From assembly GCA_900315815.1 (NCBI GenBank), contig ONAS01000005.1, forward strand, positions 1 to 58,356: a stretch of DNA of 58,356 nucleotides. The letters are read 5' to 3'. Of this stretch, positions 14,764-24,393 are shown one piece after another (positions within the stretch are counted from its first letter, which is position 1; every line of letters begins with the position of its first letter). The notes under the pieces were generated by a model, which worked only from the letters and a program-made list of their open reading frames with translations, made no database searches and was not told the DNA's origin. The DNA comes from an uncultured Eubacteriales bacterium (GTDB taxonomy: Bacteria > Bacillota > Clostridia > Oscillospirales > Acutalibacteraceae). The position numbers were made by a program, and so were the translations under genes.

Positions 14764-15060
14764 TTACTCCTCCTCGTCGTTGCCGCGGCCTCTGTTCTTG
14801 CGCTTGGATTTGGTGCGCGTCATGACCATAATAAAGATGTAATAGAGGATGATCAGAATCGTGCCGATGCGTCCGATATAATCCGGTACCAGCGACGTGG
14901 GATGCAGGTCGCGGATAATAAAGGTAAAGATCTGCCACGCCCCCTCAAAGATCAGGTAAAACGCCATCGGGCGCAGCAGGGGCAGCTTGCGGAAGTACGG
15001 GGACAGCATGAAGATCGCCGCCGCAAAGCACAGCACTGCACAAATTATCGCTAATACCAT
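14764..15060 (-). CDS. Small membrane protein (98 aa), first of a pair
   Basis: MVLAIICAVLCFAAAIFML starts the first of about three hydrophobic helices. A basic then acidic tail closes the protein (RTKSKRKNRGRGNDEEE). SD AAGGGAGTG precedes the ATG. It lies 78 nt after the LRR protein gene on the same strand, with no clear terminator between, so read-through from that gene is likely. Role unknown; size and topology resemble its partner at 14508-14762. Confidence 0.75.
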   Translation of the reverse strand: MVLAIICAVLCFAAAIFMLSPYFRKLPLLRPMAFYLIFEGAWQIFTFIIRDLHPTSLVPDYIGRIGTILIILYYIFIMVMTRTKSKRKNRGRGNDEEE

Positions 15061-15138
15061 AAAATCACTCCCTTACGGAATCTTTCTTTAGTATATAGTC
15101 TTTTGCGGGGAATGTCAAATGGATCGCCGCAAAGCGCA

Positions 15139-16533
15139 TCAGCGGCTGCATCGGATCACAGAGCCCTGTTTGTTGTAGGATCCGGTGAAAGATTTGCCGT
15201 CGGCTGACAGACAGCGGACGGTATAGGTATAGGTGACGCCGTTCTGAGCGGTCGTATCGAGATAGCTGCGGTTGGTATCGGCGATCCGCACCCAATTGCC
15301 GCCGCCGGTCTTGCGGAAGATCCGGTAATTTGCCGCGCCCGCGACTCTGTGCCAGCTGATCTGTATGCCGTTTGCGGTGTTTTTCAGGACAGGCGCTTTG
15401 GGCGTTCCGATGTAGGTCGTCGACCAGCCCTTTGCGTAATAATTGCTGAGGTATCGCTTGCCGTTGGCGGTGATACAGCGGACGGTATAGGTGTAATTCA
15501 CACCGGATTGTGCCGCTTTATGGACAAAGGAGGTGCCGGCGGTATCGCCCAGCGCTCTCCAGCGATTGCCGTCACGGACAAAAACGCGGTATTTGCAGAC
15601 GCGATCGATCCTGCTCCAGCTGATCCTGACGCCGCTGTCGGTATTGTCCAGCCTGCTGATATACGGCATGACGATGTTGGCGTATCTGATCTGTTCATAA
15701 GAGTTCCGGGCATAGGATTCGGCGGCAGAGCCTTTGTAGCCGTAGAGAGTAAAGCCGTTGACCGTATAATAATGTACGCCGGCGTCGCCTTCGGAGATTT
15801 GATATCCGAACGCATATCTGCCGATCGATCTGACGGTCGCCGGTACGACGACGCTTTTCAGCGCGGTACAGCCGTCGAACGCATAGGCGCCGATCTCGCT
15901 GACGGAGCCGGGGATCAGGATGCGTCTGAGCGCGGTACAATAACGGAAAGCGTTGTCGCCGATCGCCGTCACCGTGTCGGGGATGACGGTCGCCTTACAG
16001 CCGATGACCAGCGTTTTTGTTTTTGTATCGATGACGGCGCTGCAGTTGTTTCTGCTGTCAAATACACGGTTGCTTTGCGCGACCGTGAGTCCGGTCAGCG
16101 AGGGGCAGTTCCGGAACGCGCTGTCGACGATCTTCGATACGGATCTGCCGATATAAACGTCGGTCAGCGCCGGACAAAACGCGAACGCGCCCGGCATATA
16201 ATCGATCTCTTCTGTCTCGGGATCTTTGTAATAATAGCCTCCCGCGATATCGGTAACGGTGTCGGGAATGACGACGCTTGTCAGTGATTCGCGGCCGTAA
16301 AATGCAGAGGAAGCGATCTTGACGACCTTATGACCGTCCAGCGCCGAGGGGATGGTGACATCGGCTTCATCGCCGAAGTAGTGCATGATCGTAGCGGTAC
16401 CGTCCTTGTTGACCGTATATGAATACGCGTCAGTTTCCGCGGGGCCGTCGGACGCATATGCGGAAAGCGGCGCGGCAGCGGGCAGCGCGGTCAGCATAAC
16501 AGCGATAAGGATAACGGATAATGCTCTTTTCAT
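15139..16533 (-). CDS. Secreted BspA-type leucine-rich-repeat protein with fibronectin III-like modules
   Basis: 464 aa. Signal peptide at residues 1-27 (MKRALSVILIAVMLTALPAAAPLSAYA). A block of BspA/LRR_5-type repeats covers about 45-250, with units such as IPDTVTAIGDNAFRYCTALRRILIPGSVSEIGAYAFDGC. Two fibronectin III-like modules follow at about 285-370 and 375-460, each with ISW, TYTVRC and ANGK/ADGK-like segments. No membrane anchor or sortase motif is visible, so it is released or held non-covalently. Such proteins usually bind host or microbial surfaces. Start moved to 16533 because GAAAGGAG is 7 nt upstream and the signal peptide begins there. Confidence 0.85.
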   Translation of the reverse strand: MKRALSVILIAVMLTALPAAAPLSAYASDGPAETDAYSYTVNKDGTATIMHYFGDEADVTIPSALDGHKVVKIASSAFYGRESLTSVVIPDTVTDIAGGYYYKDPETEEIDYMPGAFAFCPALTDVYIGRSVSKIVDSAFRNCPSLTGLTVAQSNRVFDSRNNCSAVIDTKTKTLVIGCKATVIPDTVTAIGDNAFRYCTALRRILIPGSVSEIGAYAFDGCTALKSVVVPATVRSIGRYAFGYQISEGDAGVHYYTVNGFTLYGYKGSAAESYARNSYEQIRYANIVMPYISRLDNTDSGVRISWSRIDRVCKYRVFVRDGNRWRALGDTAGTSFVHKAAQSGVNYTYTVRCITANGKRYLSNYYAKGWSTTYIGTPKAPVLKNTANGIQISWHRVAGAANYRIFRKTGGGNWVRIADTNRSYLDTTAQNGVTYTYTVRCLSADGKSFTGSYNKQGSVIRCSR

Positions 16534-16569
16534 ATGAAAACTCCTTTCGCGGGCTTGCCGGATGATCGA

Positions 16570-16594
16570 AGCTCCTGTCAATAAGACACAGGAG
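16570..16594 (-). promoter_or_regulatory. 5'-UTR hairpin of the LRR gene
   Basis: GCTCCTGT and ACAGGAGC flank a short loop in the ~100-nt leader between the promoter and the LRR gene. It could protect the mRNA 5' end or mask sequence. No known riboswitch core was recognised. Confidence 0.4.
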
Positions 16595-16637
16595 CGGGGA
16601 TAAGGGGTTTGCCAAAAAACAGAAAAAAACCGTAAGT

Positions 16638-16666
16638 ATTATATCACTTTGCTCACCACGGCGCAA
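16638..16666 (-). promoter_or_regulatory. Promoter of the LRR protein gene
   Basis: On the minus strand, -35 TTGCGC (16661-16666), 17-bp spacer, -10 TATAAT (16638-16643). It diverges from the heat-shock operon promoter. Confidence 0.65.
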
Positions 16667-16718
16667 TCCGCAGATCGCGGCAGGATCCTGCTTTTACAAA
16701 AAATTCACAAATACCGTA

Positions 16719-16747
16719 TTGACATTTTACGGCAGAGTGGCTATACT
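16719..16747 (+). promoter_or_regulatory. Heat-shock operon promoter
   Basis: -35 TTGACA (16719-16724), 17-bp spacer, -10 TATACT (16742-16747). The CIRCE operator begins 12 nt after the -10, covering the start point, as in other HrcA-controlled operons. Confidence 0.85.
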
Positions 16748-16758
16748 ATGTATTGTAG

Positions 16759-16785
16759 TTAGCACTCGAACATCGAGAGTGCTAA
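16759..16785 (+). promoter_or_regulatory. CIRCE operator (HrcA binding site)
   Basis: Perfect consensus TTAGCACTC-N9-GAGTGCTAA. HrcA, encoded directly downstream, binds this element and is kept active by GroE in studied Bacillota. It is the only CIRCE I found in the window. Confidence 0.97.
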
Positions 16786-16855
16786 CATCGCCGAAAGCTT
16801 CGGCAACAGACAGACTCCGCTGATTGATTATTTCAGGAAAGGAGGCGACAGCGGA

Positions 16856-17881
16856 ATGGAGCTTGCTTCCAGAAAAGAAAAGATACTGTCCGCTGTCGTC
16901 GAGAAATACGTCGAAACGGGCGAGCCGGTCGGCTCAAAGGCGCTGCAGAGCGAAGCGGGGCTGGGGGTATCCTCCGCGACCATCCGCAACGATCTCAAGG
17001 CGCTGGACGATGACGGATATCTGACACAGCCGCACACCTCTGCGGGACGCGTGCCGACGAAGAAGGGCTATCGCTACTATATCGATAACCTGATGCCCGC
17101 GATAACGCTCCCGGACAGAGTGCGCGAGCATATCGACAGCAGGATCAGCGACGGCGCTCAGTCGCCGGAAGCGGCGCTGAATCATGCCGCATCGGTGCTG
17201 GCGCAGCTGACGAACGCCGCCGCCGTGGTGACGACGCCGTCCTCAGAGGAAACGAGAGTCCACCGGATCCGCTTCGTCGCGACCGGCAGACATACCTCGA
17301 TGGCGGTGCTGGTGACCTCGACGGGCATGGTGAAAAGCCACCTGTTCCGCTGTGAATTCGTGCTGACGCCCCAGCTGCTGGGGATGTTTGACAAGGCGGT
17401 CAACGAACAGTTCGCCGGTGTGAAGCTCAAGGAGATCACCAAGGGCTTCCTGCAGACGGCTGCCTCCGCGATGGGAGAGCTGACGCTGTTCGTGCCGGAT
17501 GTGCTGATCGCCGTTTACGAGGCGGCGCAGAGCGCGCTGAGGATATCGGTCACGGTCGCCGGTCAGACGAATCTGCTGTTTTCCGACGGCTACGATTTTT
17601 ACAGCGCGCGCAGTGTGCTGAAATTTCTTTCCGACACCAAGCGGATCTCGACACTGCTCAACAACAGCAGATCGTTGAAGATCTACCTGGGCGAGGAAAG
17701 CGGATGCCGCGAGCTGGAAACCAGCGCGGTGATCACATCCCGATATGAGCTGTGCGGAGAAAACGCCGGCGCGGTAGCGATCATCGCTCCGATGCGGATC
17801 GATTACAAAACCGTCAGCCGAGAGGTCGACTACGCCGCCGAATGCGTATCCGCGACCGTCGGCGCGCTGATCGAGCATTGA
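16856..17881 (+). CDS. hrcA: Heat-inducible transcription repressor HrcA
   Basis: Repressor of class I heat-shock genes (341 aa). The N-terminal winged helix covers about residues 1-75, with the family segments VGSKALQSEAGLGVSSATIRNDLKALDDDGYLTQPHTSAGRVPT. GAF-like and inserted dimerisation domains follow. SD AAAGGAGG is 9 nt upstream. As first gene of hrcA-grpE-dnaK-dnaJ it controls its own operon through the adjacent CIRCE. Confidence 0.97.
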   Translation: MELASRKEKILSAVVEKYVETGEPVGSKALQSEAGLGVSSATIRNDLKALDDDGYLTQPHTSAGRVPTKKGYRYYIDNLMPAITLPDRVREHIDSRISDGAQSPEAALNHAASVLAQLTNAAAVVTTPSSEETRVHRIRFVATGRHTSMAVLVTSTGMVKSHLFRCEFVLTPQLLGMFDKAVNEQFAGVKLKEITKGFLQTAASAMGELTLFVPDVLIAVYEAAQSALRISVTVAGQTNLLFSDGYDFYSARSVLKFLSDTKRISTLLNNSRSLKIYLGEESGCRELETSAVITSRYELCGENAGAVAIIAPMRIDYKTVSREVDYAAECVSATVGALIEH

Positions 17882-17922
17882 TCGCTCACGGAACCAACGA
17901 CAACAACGAGGGAGTTGAAATA

Positions 17923-18504
17923 ATGGATAAGGAAAACACGATCCCCGAGACAGAGACGACCGAAACGGCCGAGGAAGTCCCGCAGGAACCCGTAAAAACG
18001 GAAAAGCCCGAGAAAAAGAAGGGCGAGAAAAAGCCGAAGACAGACAAAAAGGCGGCTGAGATCGAAAAGCTCAAGGAAGAGCTTGCCGAAGAAAAGGACA
18101 AATATCTCCGCCTGTACGCGGAATATCAGAACTATCGCAAGCGTACCTCGGCGGAAAAGCTGCAGATCTATGACGACGCGACCGCGCGGGCGGTCACGGA
18201 GATCCTTCCGATGGCAGACAGCGTCACACAGGCGCTCGCGCAGTTTGAGGGCAAGGATGTTCCGGAGGAATTCAGCAAGGGCATCGAGCTGATCGCCCAG
18301 CAGCTGAGATCCAGCCTGGAAAAGCTGAAGGTCGAACCGTTCTGTGAGATCGGCGACACATTCGATCCGGAGCTGCATAACGCGGTCTCGATGATCGAGG
18401 ACGAGAACCTGCCCCAGAACTCCGTCGCCGCCGTATATCAGAAGGGCTACCGGATCGGCAGCAAGATCATCCGCCACGCGATGGTGGTGGTCGCCAACGC
18501 CTGA
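17923..18504 (+). CDS. grpE: Nucleotide exchange factor GrpE
   Basis: Cytoplasmic cochaperone that releases ADP from DnaK (193 aa). The acidic, Lys-rich disordered N-terminus (1-45) leads into a long coiled coil (about 46-100, KLKEELAEEKDKYLRLYAEYQNYRKRT). The C-terminal beta domain carries the signature PELHNAVS and GYRIGSKIIRHAMVVVA. Start placed at 17923, 41 nt after hrcA, behind GAGGGAG; the frame is open upstream into hrcA but the SD and composition favour this ATG. Confidence 0.96.
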   Translation: MDKENTIPETETTETAEEVPQEPVKTEKPEKKKGEKKPKTDKKAAEIEKLKEELAEEKDKYLRLYAEYQNYRKRTSAEKLQIYDDATARAVTEILPMADSVTQALAQFEGKDVPEEFSKGIELIAQQLRSSLEKLKVEPFCEIGDTFDPELHNAVSMIEDENLPQNSVAAVYQKGYRIGSKIIRHAMVVVANA

Positions 18505-18563
18505 GGCGTCAGAGGGCACGATCAACGACAAAAAGAGCGCCCCGCGCTCATTTGATAGATATC

Positions 18564-18576
18564 GCCGCTTTGCGGC
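18564..18576 (+). promoter_or_regulatory. Hairpin in the grpE-dnaK spacer
   Basis: GCCGC-TTT-GCGGC in the 126-nt gap between grpE and dnaK. There is no T tract, so it is more likely an RNA processing or stability element than a terminator. Dedicated dnaK promoter elements were not evident. Confidence 0.35.
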
Positions 18577-18630
18577 AAACGCTCATTCAGTTCACAGTTT
18601 AAGTATTCATTATATTTGGAGGTATTCATT

Positions 18631-20481
18631 ATGGCTAAAACAATCGGTATCGACTTAGGTACTACCAACTCATGTGTAGCAGTTATCGAGGGCGGCGAGC
18701 CCGTTGTCATCGCAAACGCAGAGGGCGCGAGAACCACTCCGTCCGTCGTCGCTTTTTCCAAGACCGGTGAAAGACTTGTCGGTCAGGTCGCGAAGCGTCA
18801 GGCCATCACCAATCCCGAGCGCACGATCTCTTCCATCAAAAGAGAGATGGGCTCCGATTATAAGGTGACCGTCGACGGCAAGAGCTACAGCCCGCAGCAG
18901 ATCTCTTCGATGATCCTGCAGAAGCTCAAGGCGGATGCTGAGGCGTATCTCGGCGAGCCCGTCACCAGCGCGGTCATCACCGTACCGGCATACTTCACCG
19001 ACGCACAGCGTCAGGCGACCAAGGACGCAGGCACCATCGCCGGTCTGGAGGTCAAGAGAATCATCAACGAGCCGACAGCCGCGGCGCTCAGCTACGGCGT
19101 AGATAAAGAGGAAGACCAGAAGGTCCTGGTCTATGACCTCGGCGGCGGCACCTTCGACGTATCCGTCATCGAGATCGGCGACGGCATCCAGGAGGTTCTG
19201 GCTACCGCGGGCAACAACCGCCTCGGCGGCGACGACTTTGACCAGCGCATCATCGACTGGATGGTACAGTCCTTCAAGGCGGAAACAGGCATCGACCTGA
19301 CCGGCGACAAGATGGCGATGCAGCGTCTCAAGGAGGCTGCTGAGAAATCCAAGATCGAGCTTTCCGGCGTGACTACCTCCGCGATCAACCTTCCCTTCAT
19401 CACCGCTGACGCGACCGGCCCCAAGCACCTTGACCTCACCCTGACAAGAGCGAAGTTCAACGAGCTGACCGCAGATCTCGTCGAAATGACCCTTGAGCCT
19501 GTCAGAACCGCTCTGCGCGATTCTCAGCTGTCCATCAGCGATATCAGCAAGGTCCTGATGGTCGGCGGCTCCTCCAGAATCCCCGCGGTCCAGGAGGCTG
19601 TCAAGAAGATCATCGGCAAGGAACCCTTCAAGGGCATCAACCCCGACGAATGCGTCGCGATCGGCGCCGCGCTCCAGGCGGGCGTTCTCGGCGGCGACGT
19701 CAAGGGCATGGTCCTTCTGGACGTTACCCCGCTGTCACTGGGCGTTGAGACCCTCGGCGGCATCATGACCAAGATCGTGGAAAAGAACACCGCGATCCCG
19801 ACCACCAAGAAGCAGGTCTTCTCGACCGCAGCCGACAATCAGCCGCAGGTCGAGATCAACGTTCTGCAGGGCGAGCGTGAATTTGCCCGCGACAACAAGC
19901 AGCTGGGTCTGTTCGTTCTGACCGGCATCGCTCCCGCTCCCAGAGGCATCCCGCAGATCGAGGTCACCTTTGATATCGACGCCAACGGCATCGTCAACGT
20001 ATCCGCCAAGGATCTGGGCACCGGCGCCGAGCAGAAGATCACCATCTCCAACTCCGGCAACATGTCCAAGGAGGACATCGACAGAGCGGTCAAGGAAGCC
20101 GAGCAGTTCGCTGCGGAGGATAAGAAGCGCAGAGAAGAGGTCGACTCCAAGAACGAGGCGGAGCAGGTCGTATATCAGGCGGAGAAGCTGGTCGCAGACA
20201 ACGGCGACAAGATGAGCGACGCCGACAAGAACGAGATCAACGCGAAGGTCGCATCGGCGAAGGAAGCCATCGGCAAAAATGACGCCGCGGCGATCAAGAC
20301 CGCGAAGGATGACCTGATGAAGTCGCTGCAGGATATCGGTGCAAAGATGTACCAGCAGGCTGCTCAGGCACAGCAGGCGGCAGGCGGTCAGCCCGGCGAT
20401 CCGTCTCAGGGCGGCCCCCAGGGTCCTCAGAACGGCGCTGACGGCAACGTTTACGACGCAGATTACAAGGACGTCGACTAA
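18631..20481 (+). CDS. dnaK: Chaperone DnaK (Hsp70)
   Basis: ATP-dependent chaperone (616 aa). The actin-fold ATPase domain begins [14 protein letters not shown] and contains [12 protein letters not shown] and the phosphate-binding VGGSSRIP. The substrate-binding domain starts after the linker [13 protein letters not shown]. The helical lid and a Gln/Gly/Ala-rich tail end in YDADYKDVD. The family-typical Gram-positive gap in the ATPase domain fits the length. Start at 18631 (MAKTIG) follows GGAGG by 8 nt; the frame extends five codons upstream. It works with GrpE and DnaJ of this operon. Confidence 0.98.
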   Translation: MAKTIGIDLGTTNSCVAVIEGGEPVVIANAEGARTTPSVVAFSKTGERLVGQVAKRQAITNPERTISSIKREMGSDYKVTVDGKSYSPQQISSMILQKLKADAEAYLGEPVTSAVITVPAYFTDAQRQATKDAGTIAGLEVKRIINEPTAAALSYGVDKEEDQKVLVYDLGGGTFDVSVIEIGDGIQEVLATAGNNRLGGDDFDQRIIDWMVQSFKAETGIDLTGDKMAMQRLKEAAEKSKIELSGVTTSAINLPFITADATGPKHLDLTLTRAKFNELTADLVEMTLEPVRTALRDSQLSISDISKVLMVGGSSRIPAVQEAVKKIIGKEPFKGINPDECVAIGAALQAGVLGGDVKGMVLLDVTPLSLGVETLGGIMTKIVEKNTAIPTTKKQVFSTAADNQPQVEINVLQGEREFARDNKQLGLFVLTGIAPAPRGIPQIEVTFDIDANGIVNVSAKDLGTGAEQKITISNSGNMSKEDIDRAVKEAEQFAAEDKKRREEVDSKNEAEQVVYQAEKLVADNGDKMSDADKNEINAKVASAKEAIGKNDAAAIKTAKDDLMKSLQDIGAKMYQQAAQAQQAAGGQPGDPSQGGPQGPQNGADGNVYDADYKDVD

Positions 20482-20557
20482 ATCCTTCACAACAGCCGAC
20501 GGATTTCGGCGAACCGTTGAGAACAGACGGCTCATCCGAAAATAATCGTTGTGATCA

Positions 20558-20586
20558 TTGATTATGATGCAATAATACGTTATAAT
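20558..20586 (+). promoter_or_regulatory. Internal promoter ahead of dnaJ
   Basis: -35 TTGATT (20558-20563), 17-bp spacer, -10 TATAAT (20581-20586) in the 214-nt dnaK-dnaJ gap. It has no CIRCE, so dnaJ-prmA and the downstream genes may also be expressed without heat shock. Confidence 0.7.
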
Positions 20587-20618
20587 GACACGGGGAGTGT
20601 TCTGCATTCCCCGTGTCA
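20586..20618 (+). promoter_or_regulatory. 11-bp inverted repeat at the dnaJ transcript start
   Basis: TGACACGGGGA (20586-20596) and its exact complement (20608-20618) around an 11-nt centre, starting at the last base of the -10. It could be an operator or a 5' stem on the transcript. No T tract follows, so it is not a terminator. Confidence 0.55.
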
Positions 20619-20695
20619 TGTGACTTTGATGATTGATGAATGACGAACGCCCATTCATTATTCATCAGTTATCAACCATGAAATCAGGTGTTATT

Positions 20696-21826
20696 ATGGC
20701 AGATAAAAGAGATTTCTATGAGGTGCTGGGCATCAGCAAGGGCGCCTCTGAGGAGGAAATAAAAAAAGCATACCGCCAGATGATCAAAAAGTATCATCCC
20801 GACCTTCATCCCGACGATAAGGAAGCCGAGGAAAAGATGAAGGAGGTCAACGAGGCGTACGAGATTCTGTCCGACCCGGAGAAAAAAGCGCGCTACGACC
20901 AGTTCGGTCACGCGGGCGTCGATCCGAACTACGGCGCCGGCGGCGCAGGCTCGCCGTTCGGTCAGGATATCGATCTCGGCGATATATTCTCCAGCTTCTT
21001 CGGCGGCTTCGGCGGACGGCGTTCGGCAAATCCCAACGCGCCCCGACGCGGCACGGATATCGAAACGACCGTATATATCTCCTTTGAGGAAGCGGCGAAG
21101 GGCTGTAAAAAGACCGTACAGTATCAGGCGGTCTCCACCTGTAAGGACTGTAACGGCACCGGCGCGGAAAAGGGTACTACCCCCAAGACCTGTACCGCCT
21201 GCGGCGGCAGAGGTCAGGTGACCATCAACCAGCGCACGCCGTTCGGCACGGTCCAGACCATGCGCACCTGTGACGCATGCCGCGGACGCGGCAAGATCGT
21301 GGATACCCCCTGCCATACCTGTAACGGCAGAGGTCAGGAGCGCCGCAAGAAAACCGTCGAGGTCAATATCCCCGCCGGCATCAACGACGAGCAGGTGCTG
21401 AGCGTCAGCAATCACGGCAACGCCGGCATCAACGGCGGCCCCGCGGGCGACCTGCATGTATACATCGGCATCCGTCCGCATCCGGTCTTCGAACGCAGAG
21501 GCGACGACGTCTGGTGTGAGATCCCGATCACATTCGCGCAGGCGGCACTGGGCTCCTCCGTCACCGTTCCGACCCTGGACGGCAAGGTGACCTATGATAT
21601 CCACGAGGGTACCCAGCCCGGCGATATCTTCAAGCTCAAGGGCAAGGGCATCCAGCATCTGAGAGGCAGAGGCAGAGGCGACCAGTATGTCAAGGTCGTC
21701 ATCGAGGTGCCGAAGAATCTCAGCGCAAAGCAAAAGCAGCTGATCAAGGAATTTGACGAGAATACCGGCGATAAGAATTACGCGAAACGCAAGAGCTTCA
21801 AGGAAAAGCTGAAGGGCTTGTTCTAA
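20696..21826 (+). CDS. dnaJ: Chaperone DnaJ (Hsp40, type I)
   Basis: Cochaperone that delivers substrates and stimulates DnaK ATPase (376 aa). J domain at about 4-70, with the HPD motif in [10 protein letters not shown] Gly/Phe-rich linker follows (about 76-115), then a zinc-finger domain with four CxxCxGxG repeats ([32 protein letters not shown]), then the C-terminal beta domains. Start taken at 20696 ([12 protein letters not shown]), the conserved N-terminus; its SD is weak (CAGGTG). The longer frame begins in the repeat-rich leader. Confidence 0.97.
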   Translation: MADKRDFYEVLGISKGASEEEIKKAYRQMIKKYHPDLHPDDKEAEEKMKEVNEAYEILSDPEKKARYDQFGHAGVDPNYGAGGAGSPFGQDIDLGDIFSSFFGGFGGRRSANPNAPRRGTDIETTVYISFEEAAKGCKKTVQYQAVSTCKDCNGTGAEKGTTPKTCTACGGRGQVTINQRTPFGTVQTMRTCDACRGRGKIVDTPCHTCNGRGQERRKKTVEVNIPAGINDEQVLSVSNHGNAGINGGPAGDLHVYIGIRPHPVFERRGDDVWCEIPITFAQAALGSSVTVPTLDGKVTYDIHEGTQPGDIFKLKGKGIQHLRGRGRGDQYVKVVIEVPKNLSAKQKQLIKEFDENTGDKNYAKRKSFKEKLKGLF

Positions 21827-21830
21827 AGGG

Positions 21831-21855
21831 AAAGACGTCATTGCGACGTCTTTTT
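21831..21855 (+). terminator. Terminator or attenuator between dnaJ and prmA
   Basis: AAAGACGTC-N5-GACGTCTTT followed by TT, immediately after dnaJ. The short stem probably reduces rather than stops transcription into prmA, since prmA has no promoter I could identify. Confidence 0.6.
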
Positions 21856-21880
21856 CAGTGAAGCGTCAAAGGAGAATCAT

Positions 21881-22801
21881 ATGGACTGGACGGATATTTC
21901 TGCTGAGGTTGGCATCAAGGATATCGACGAGGCGGCGGCGATCGCCAACATGACCGTACCCTACGGCATCTACATCGAGGATTATTCGCAGCTCGAGGAT
22001 GAGGTCATGGAGATCGCGCGCATCGATCTGATCGACGAGGACCTTTTGAAAAAGGACCGTGACGTCGCGAAAATACATATTTACATCCCGGCGGAGGACA
22101 ATATCGGTGAGGCGGTATCGTTCCTCAGGGAACGGCTGACCGCCGCGGGGATCCGGCATACCATCGATCTGACGGGCGTCAGGGAGGACGACTGGCGCAA
22201 CAACTGGCGGCAGTATTTCAAGCCGACGCCGGTGGGCGAGCGGCTGCTGATCAATCCGTCGTGGTACACGGATACCGACCCCGAGGGCAGGGCAGTGCTG
22301 AATATCGACCCCGGCATGGCGTTCGGTACCGGCAAGCACGAGACCACCCGCCTGTGTCTGGAAACGCTGGAACGCTATGTCAGGGGCGGCGAAAGCGTGC
22401 TTGACGTCGGCTGCGGCAGCGGCATTCTGGGCATCGCGGCGGTATTGCTGGGCGCCGCGTCCGCGTACGGCGTGGATATCGACGAGACCGCTGTCAGGAC
22501 CGCCAATGAAAACGCCGTCGTCAATCATGTTGACGGCAGGTTCATCGCCGAAGCGGGCGACCTTGTCGGCAGAGTACAGGGAAAATTTGATATTATTGTT
22601 GCAAATATCGTGGCAGATGCTATAATAGCATTGTCGGCTTCGATCAAGGCGTTCATGAAGCCGGACAGCGTTTATATCGTCAGCGGCATCATCGATTCGC
22701 GCGCGGACGACGTGAAAAACGCCGTCGGCGACAGCTTCGAGGTCGTTCAGGAGATCACAATGGGAGGCTGGTACTGCTTTGTCCTGAAAGCAAAAGGATA
22801 A
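21881..22801 (+). CDS. prmA: Ribosomal protein L11 methyltransferase
   Basis: SAM-dependent enzyme that methylates ribosomal protein L11 (306 aa). An N-terminal substrate-recognition domain (about 1-130) precedes a Rossmann methyltransferase domain. The latter has the PrmA segments DPGMAFGTGKHETT, VLDVGCGSGILGIAA (motif I) and the catalytic-loop ANIVAD. SD AAAGGAG lies 6 nt before the ATG. prmA downstream of dnaJ is a widespread Bacillota arrangement and supports the call. Confidence 0.95.
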   Translation: MDWTDISAEVGIKDIDEAAAIANMTVPYGIYIEDYSQLEDEVMEIARIDLIDEDLLKKDRDVAKIHIYIPAEDNIGEAVSFLRERLTAAGIRHTIDLTGVREDDWRNNWRQYFKPTPVGERLLINPSWYTDTDPEGRAVLNIDPGMAFGTGKHETTRLCLETLERYVRGGESVLDVGCGSGILGIAAVLLGAASAYGVDIDETAVRTANENAVVNHVDGRFIAEAGDLVGRVQGKFDIIVANIVADAIIALSASIKAFMKPDSVYIVSGIIDSRADDVKNAVGDSFEVVQEITMGGWYCFVLKAKG

Positions 22802-22859
22802 CGGACAGGCGTATCGGGCGCTCTGCGCTCTCTCCCAATAATATACCTTGGAGGTCATT

Positions 22860-23447
22860 ATGAAAGACTCAAAGAGAAATATCATCAACCTTATCTTTTC
22901 GTCGTTCCTGGTCATCGGCTACATCGTCTGCACCTACTTTTTCTCCGGGCTTGCAAAGCAGGTCTCCGGTACGGTAGGCAATCTGATCCAGCTGGCGATC
23001 CTGCTGGTGTTCGGTCTGCTGCTGTTTTACGCGACCCGCGTAGGCGAGGGCAAGCAGGTCAGACGCTTCAGCCTTCCGGTGCTGCTGCTGGTGGACGTTC
23101 CCTGTCTGTATATCATCGCCGCGGCGATGATCTCAGCGCTCCCGCTGCATGAGCAGCTGGCTCCCGCCGAGGGTTCGCTCCCGATCATCCTGATCCTGGC
23201 GACGGTAGCGCTCGGCTACGGCATCCCCTACACCTTCCTTTCCGGCTATGAGCTGAAGAGCTATGATGAGGAATACGCAGAGGACGAGGAGAATACCGCG
23301 GAAGAACAGGAAGAGCCTGCTCCCGCAGAAGAGAAAAAGCCCGTCGCCGGCGGTTTGGCAGAAGAGCTCGCCGAGGCGGAGGCTGAGGATAACGAAGCAG
23401 AGACGGCAGAGGAAGACGCCGCCGAAGAAGAAAAAGAATCAGAATAA
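22860..23447 (+). CDS. Four-helix membrane protein with acidic tail, unknown function
   Basis: 195 aa. Four hydrophobic helices (about 10-30, 40-60, 75-97 and 107-128) are followed by a ~65-residue Glu/Ala-rich cytoplasmic tail (EEYAEDEENTAEEQEEPAP and on). Start at 22860 follows TTGGAGGTC. It is 58 nt after prmA and 13 nt before mrp, so probably in the same transcript. No family recognised. Confidence 0.75.
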   Translation: MKDSKRNIINLIFSSFLVIGYIVCTYFFSGLAKQVSGTVGNLIQLAILLVFGLLLFYATRVGEGKQVRRFSLPVLLLVDVPCLYIIAAAMISALPLHEQLAPAEGSLPIILILATVALGYGIPYTFLSGYELKSYDEEYAEDEENTAEEQEEPAPAEEKKPVAGGLAEELAEAEAEDNEAETAEEDAAEEEKESE

Positions 23448-23460
23448 CAGGTGAGATCAA

Positions 23461-24303
23461 ATGAGTGAATGTACCCACGATTGTTCCTCCTGCGGTCAGA
23501 GCTGTTCCTCGAGGACCGCGCCGCAGGATCTGCATGAAAAGCTGAATGAATTGAGCAGTGTGAAGAAAGTTATTGCCGTCGTTTCCGGTAAGGGCGGCGT
23601 CGGCAAAAGCCTCGTCACCTCCGCTCTCGCGGTTGAGATGAATCGCCGCGGCTACCGTACCGCCGTTCTGGACGCGGATATCACCGGTCCGTCCATCCCC
23701 AAGGCGTTCGGCGTCAAAGAGCACGCGAAGGGCTCGCAGTTCGGCATCCTGCCCGAGACCACAAAGACCGGCATCCAGCTGATGTCCGTCAACCTGCTCC
23801 TTGAAAACACGACCGATCCGGTCGTCTGGCGCGGTCCGGTCATCTCCGGTACTGTCAAGCAGTTCTGGACCGACGTCATCTGGAAGGACGTTGACTATAT
23901 GTTCGTCGATATGCCTCCCGGCACCGGCGACGTTCCGCTGACGGTGTTCCAGAGCATTCCGCTGGACGGCATCATCGTCGTCGCCTCTCCGCAGGAGCTG
24001 GTTTCCATGATCGTCCAGAAGGCGGTCAAAATGGCGGAAATGATGAATGTCCCGATCCTCGGTCTGGTCGAGAACATGAGCTATTTCAAATGCCCCGACT
24101 GCGGCAAAGAGCATAAGATCTTCGGCGACAGCCATATCGATGAGATCGCGGAGAATTTCAAGACCCGCGTTCTGGCAAAGGTCCCGATCGACGCGGACCT
24201 CGCGAAGTCGGTCGATACCGGTACCGTTGAGCTGTTTGTCGGCGACTACTTTGAGGGCGCGGCAAACGTCATCGAGGACGAGCTGACCGTCAAGGGCGAG
24301 TGA
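23461..24303 (+). CDS. Mrp/NBP35-family Fe-S cluster carrier ATPase
   Basis: P-loop ATPase that carries and delivers iron-sulfur clusters (280 aa). The deviant Walker A GKGGVGKS is at residues 43-50 and DADITGPSIPK at about 71-81. The segment DMPPGTGDVPLT follows. The dimer-interface cluster ligands C211 and C214 (CPDC) are present. The N-terminus carries a second Cys set (C4, C8, C11, C15), like NBP35-type members rather than short bacterial ApbC. SD AGGTGAG precedes the ATG. Last gene before a strong bidirectional terminator. Confidence 0.92.
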   Translation: MSECTHDCSSCGQSCSSRTAPQDLHEKLNELSSVKKVIAVVSGKGGVGKSLVTSALAVEMNRRGYRTAVLDADITGPSIPKAFGVKEHAKGSQFGILPETTKTGIQLMSVNLLLENTTDPVVWRGPVISGTVKQFWTDVIWKDVDYMFVDMPPGTGDVPLTVFQSIPLDGIIVVASPQELVSMIVQKAVKMAEMMNVPILGLVENMSYFKCPDCGKEHKIFGDSHIDEIAENFKTRVLAKVPIDADLAKSVDTGTVELFVGDYFEGAANVIEDELTVKGE

Positions 24304-24323
24304 TCAAATCCAATCACAATGTA

Positions 24324-24358
24324 AAAATCGCTTCCGACAGGACGTCGGAAGCGATTTT
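24324..24358. terminator. Bidirectional terminator
   Basis: Perfect 15-bp stem AAAATCGCTTCCGAC with its complement around a 5-nt loop. A and T runs on both sides serve the Mrp gene (plus) and the convergent GGDEF-EAL gene (minus). Confidence 0.9.
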
Positions 24359-24393
24359 GTCATATATGTAAGATCGTGTATCTGTATCATCGG

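Noticed and set aside
18505..18630. CIRCE or separate promoter for dnaK
   Set aside because: Only a small hairpin is present; no GAGTGCTAA-type site and no well-spaced promoter.
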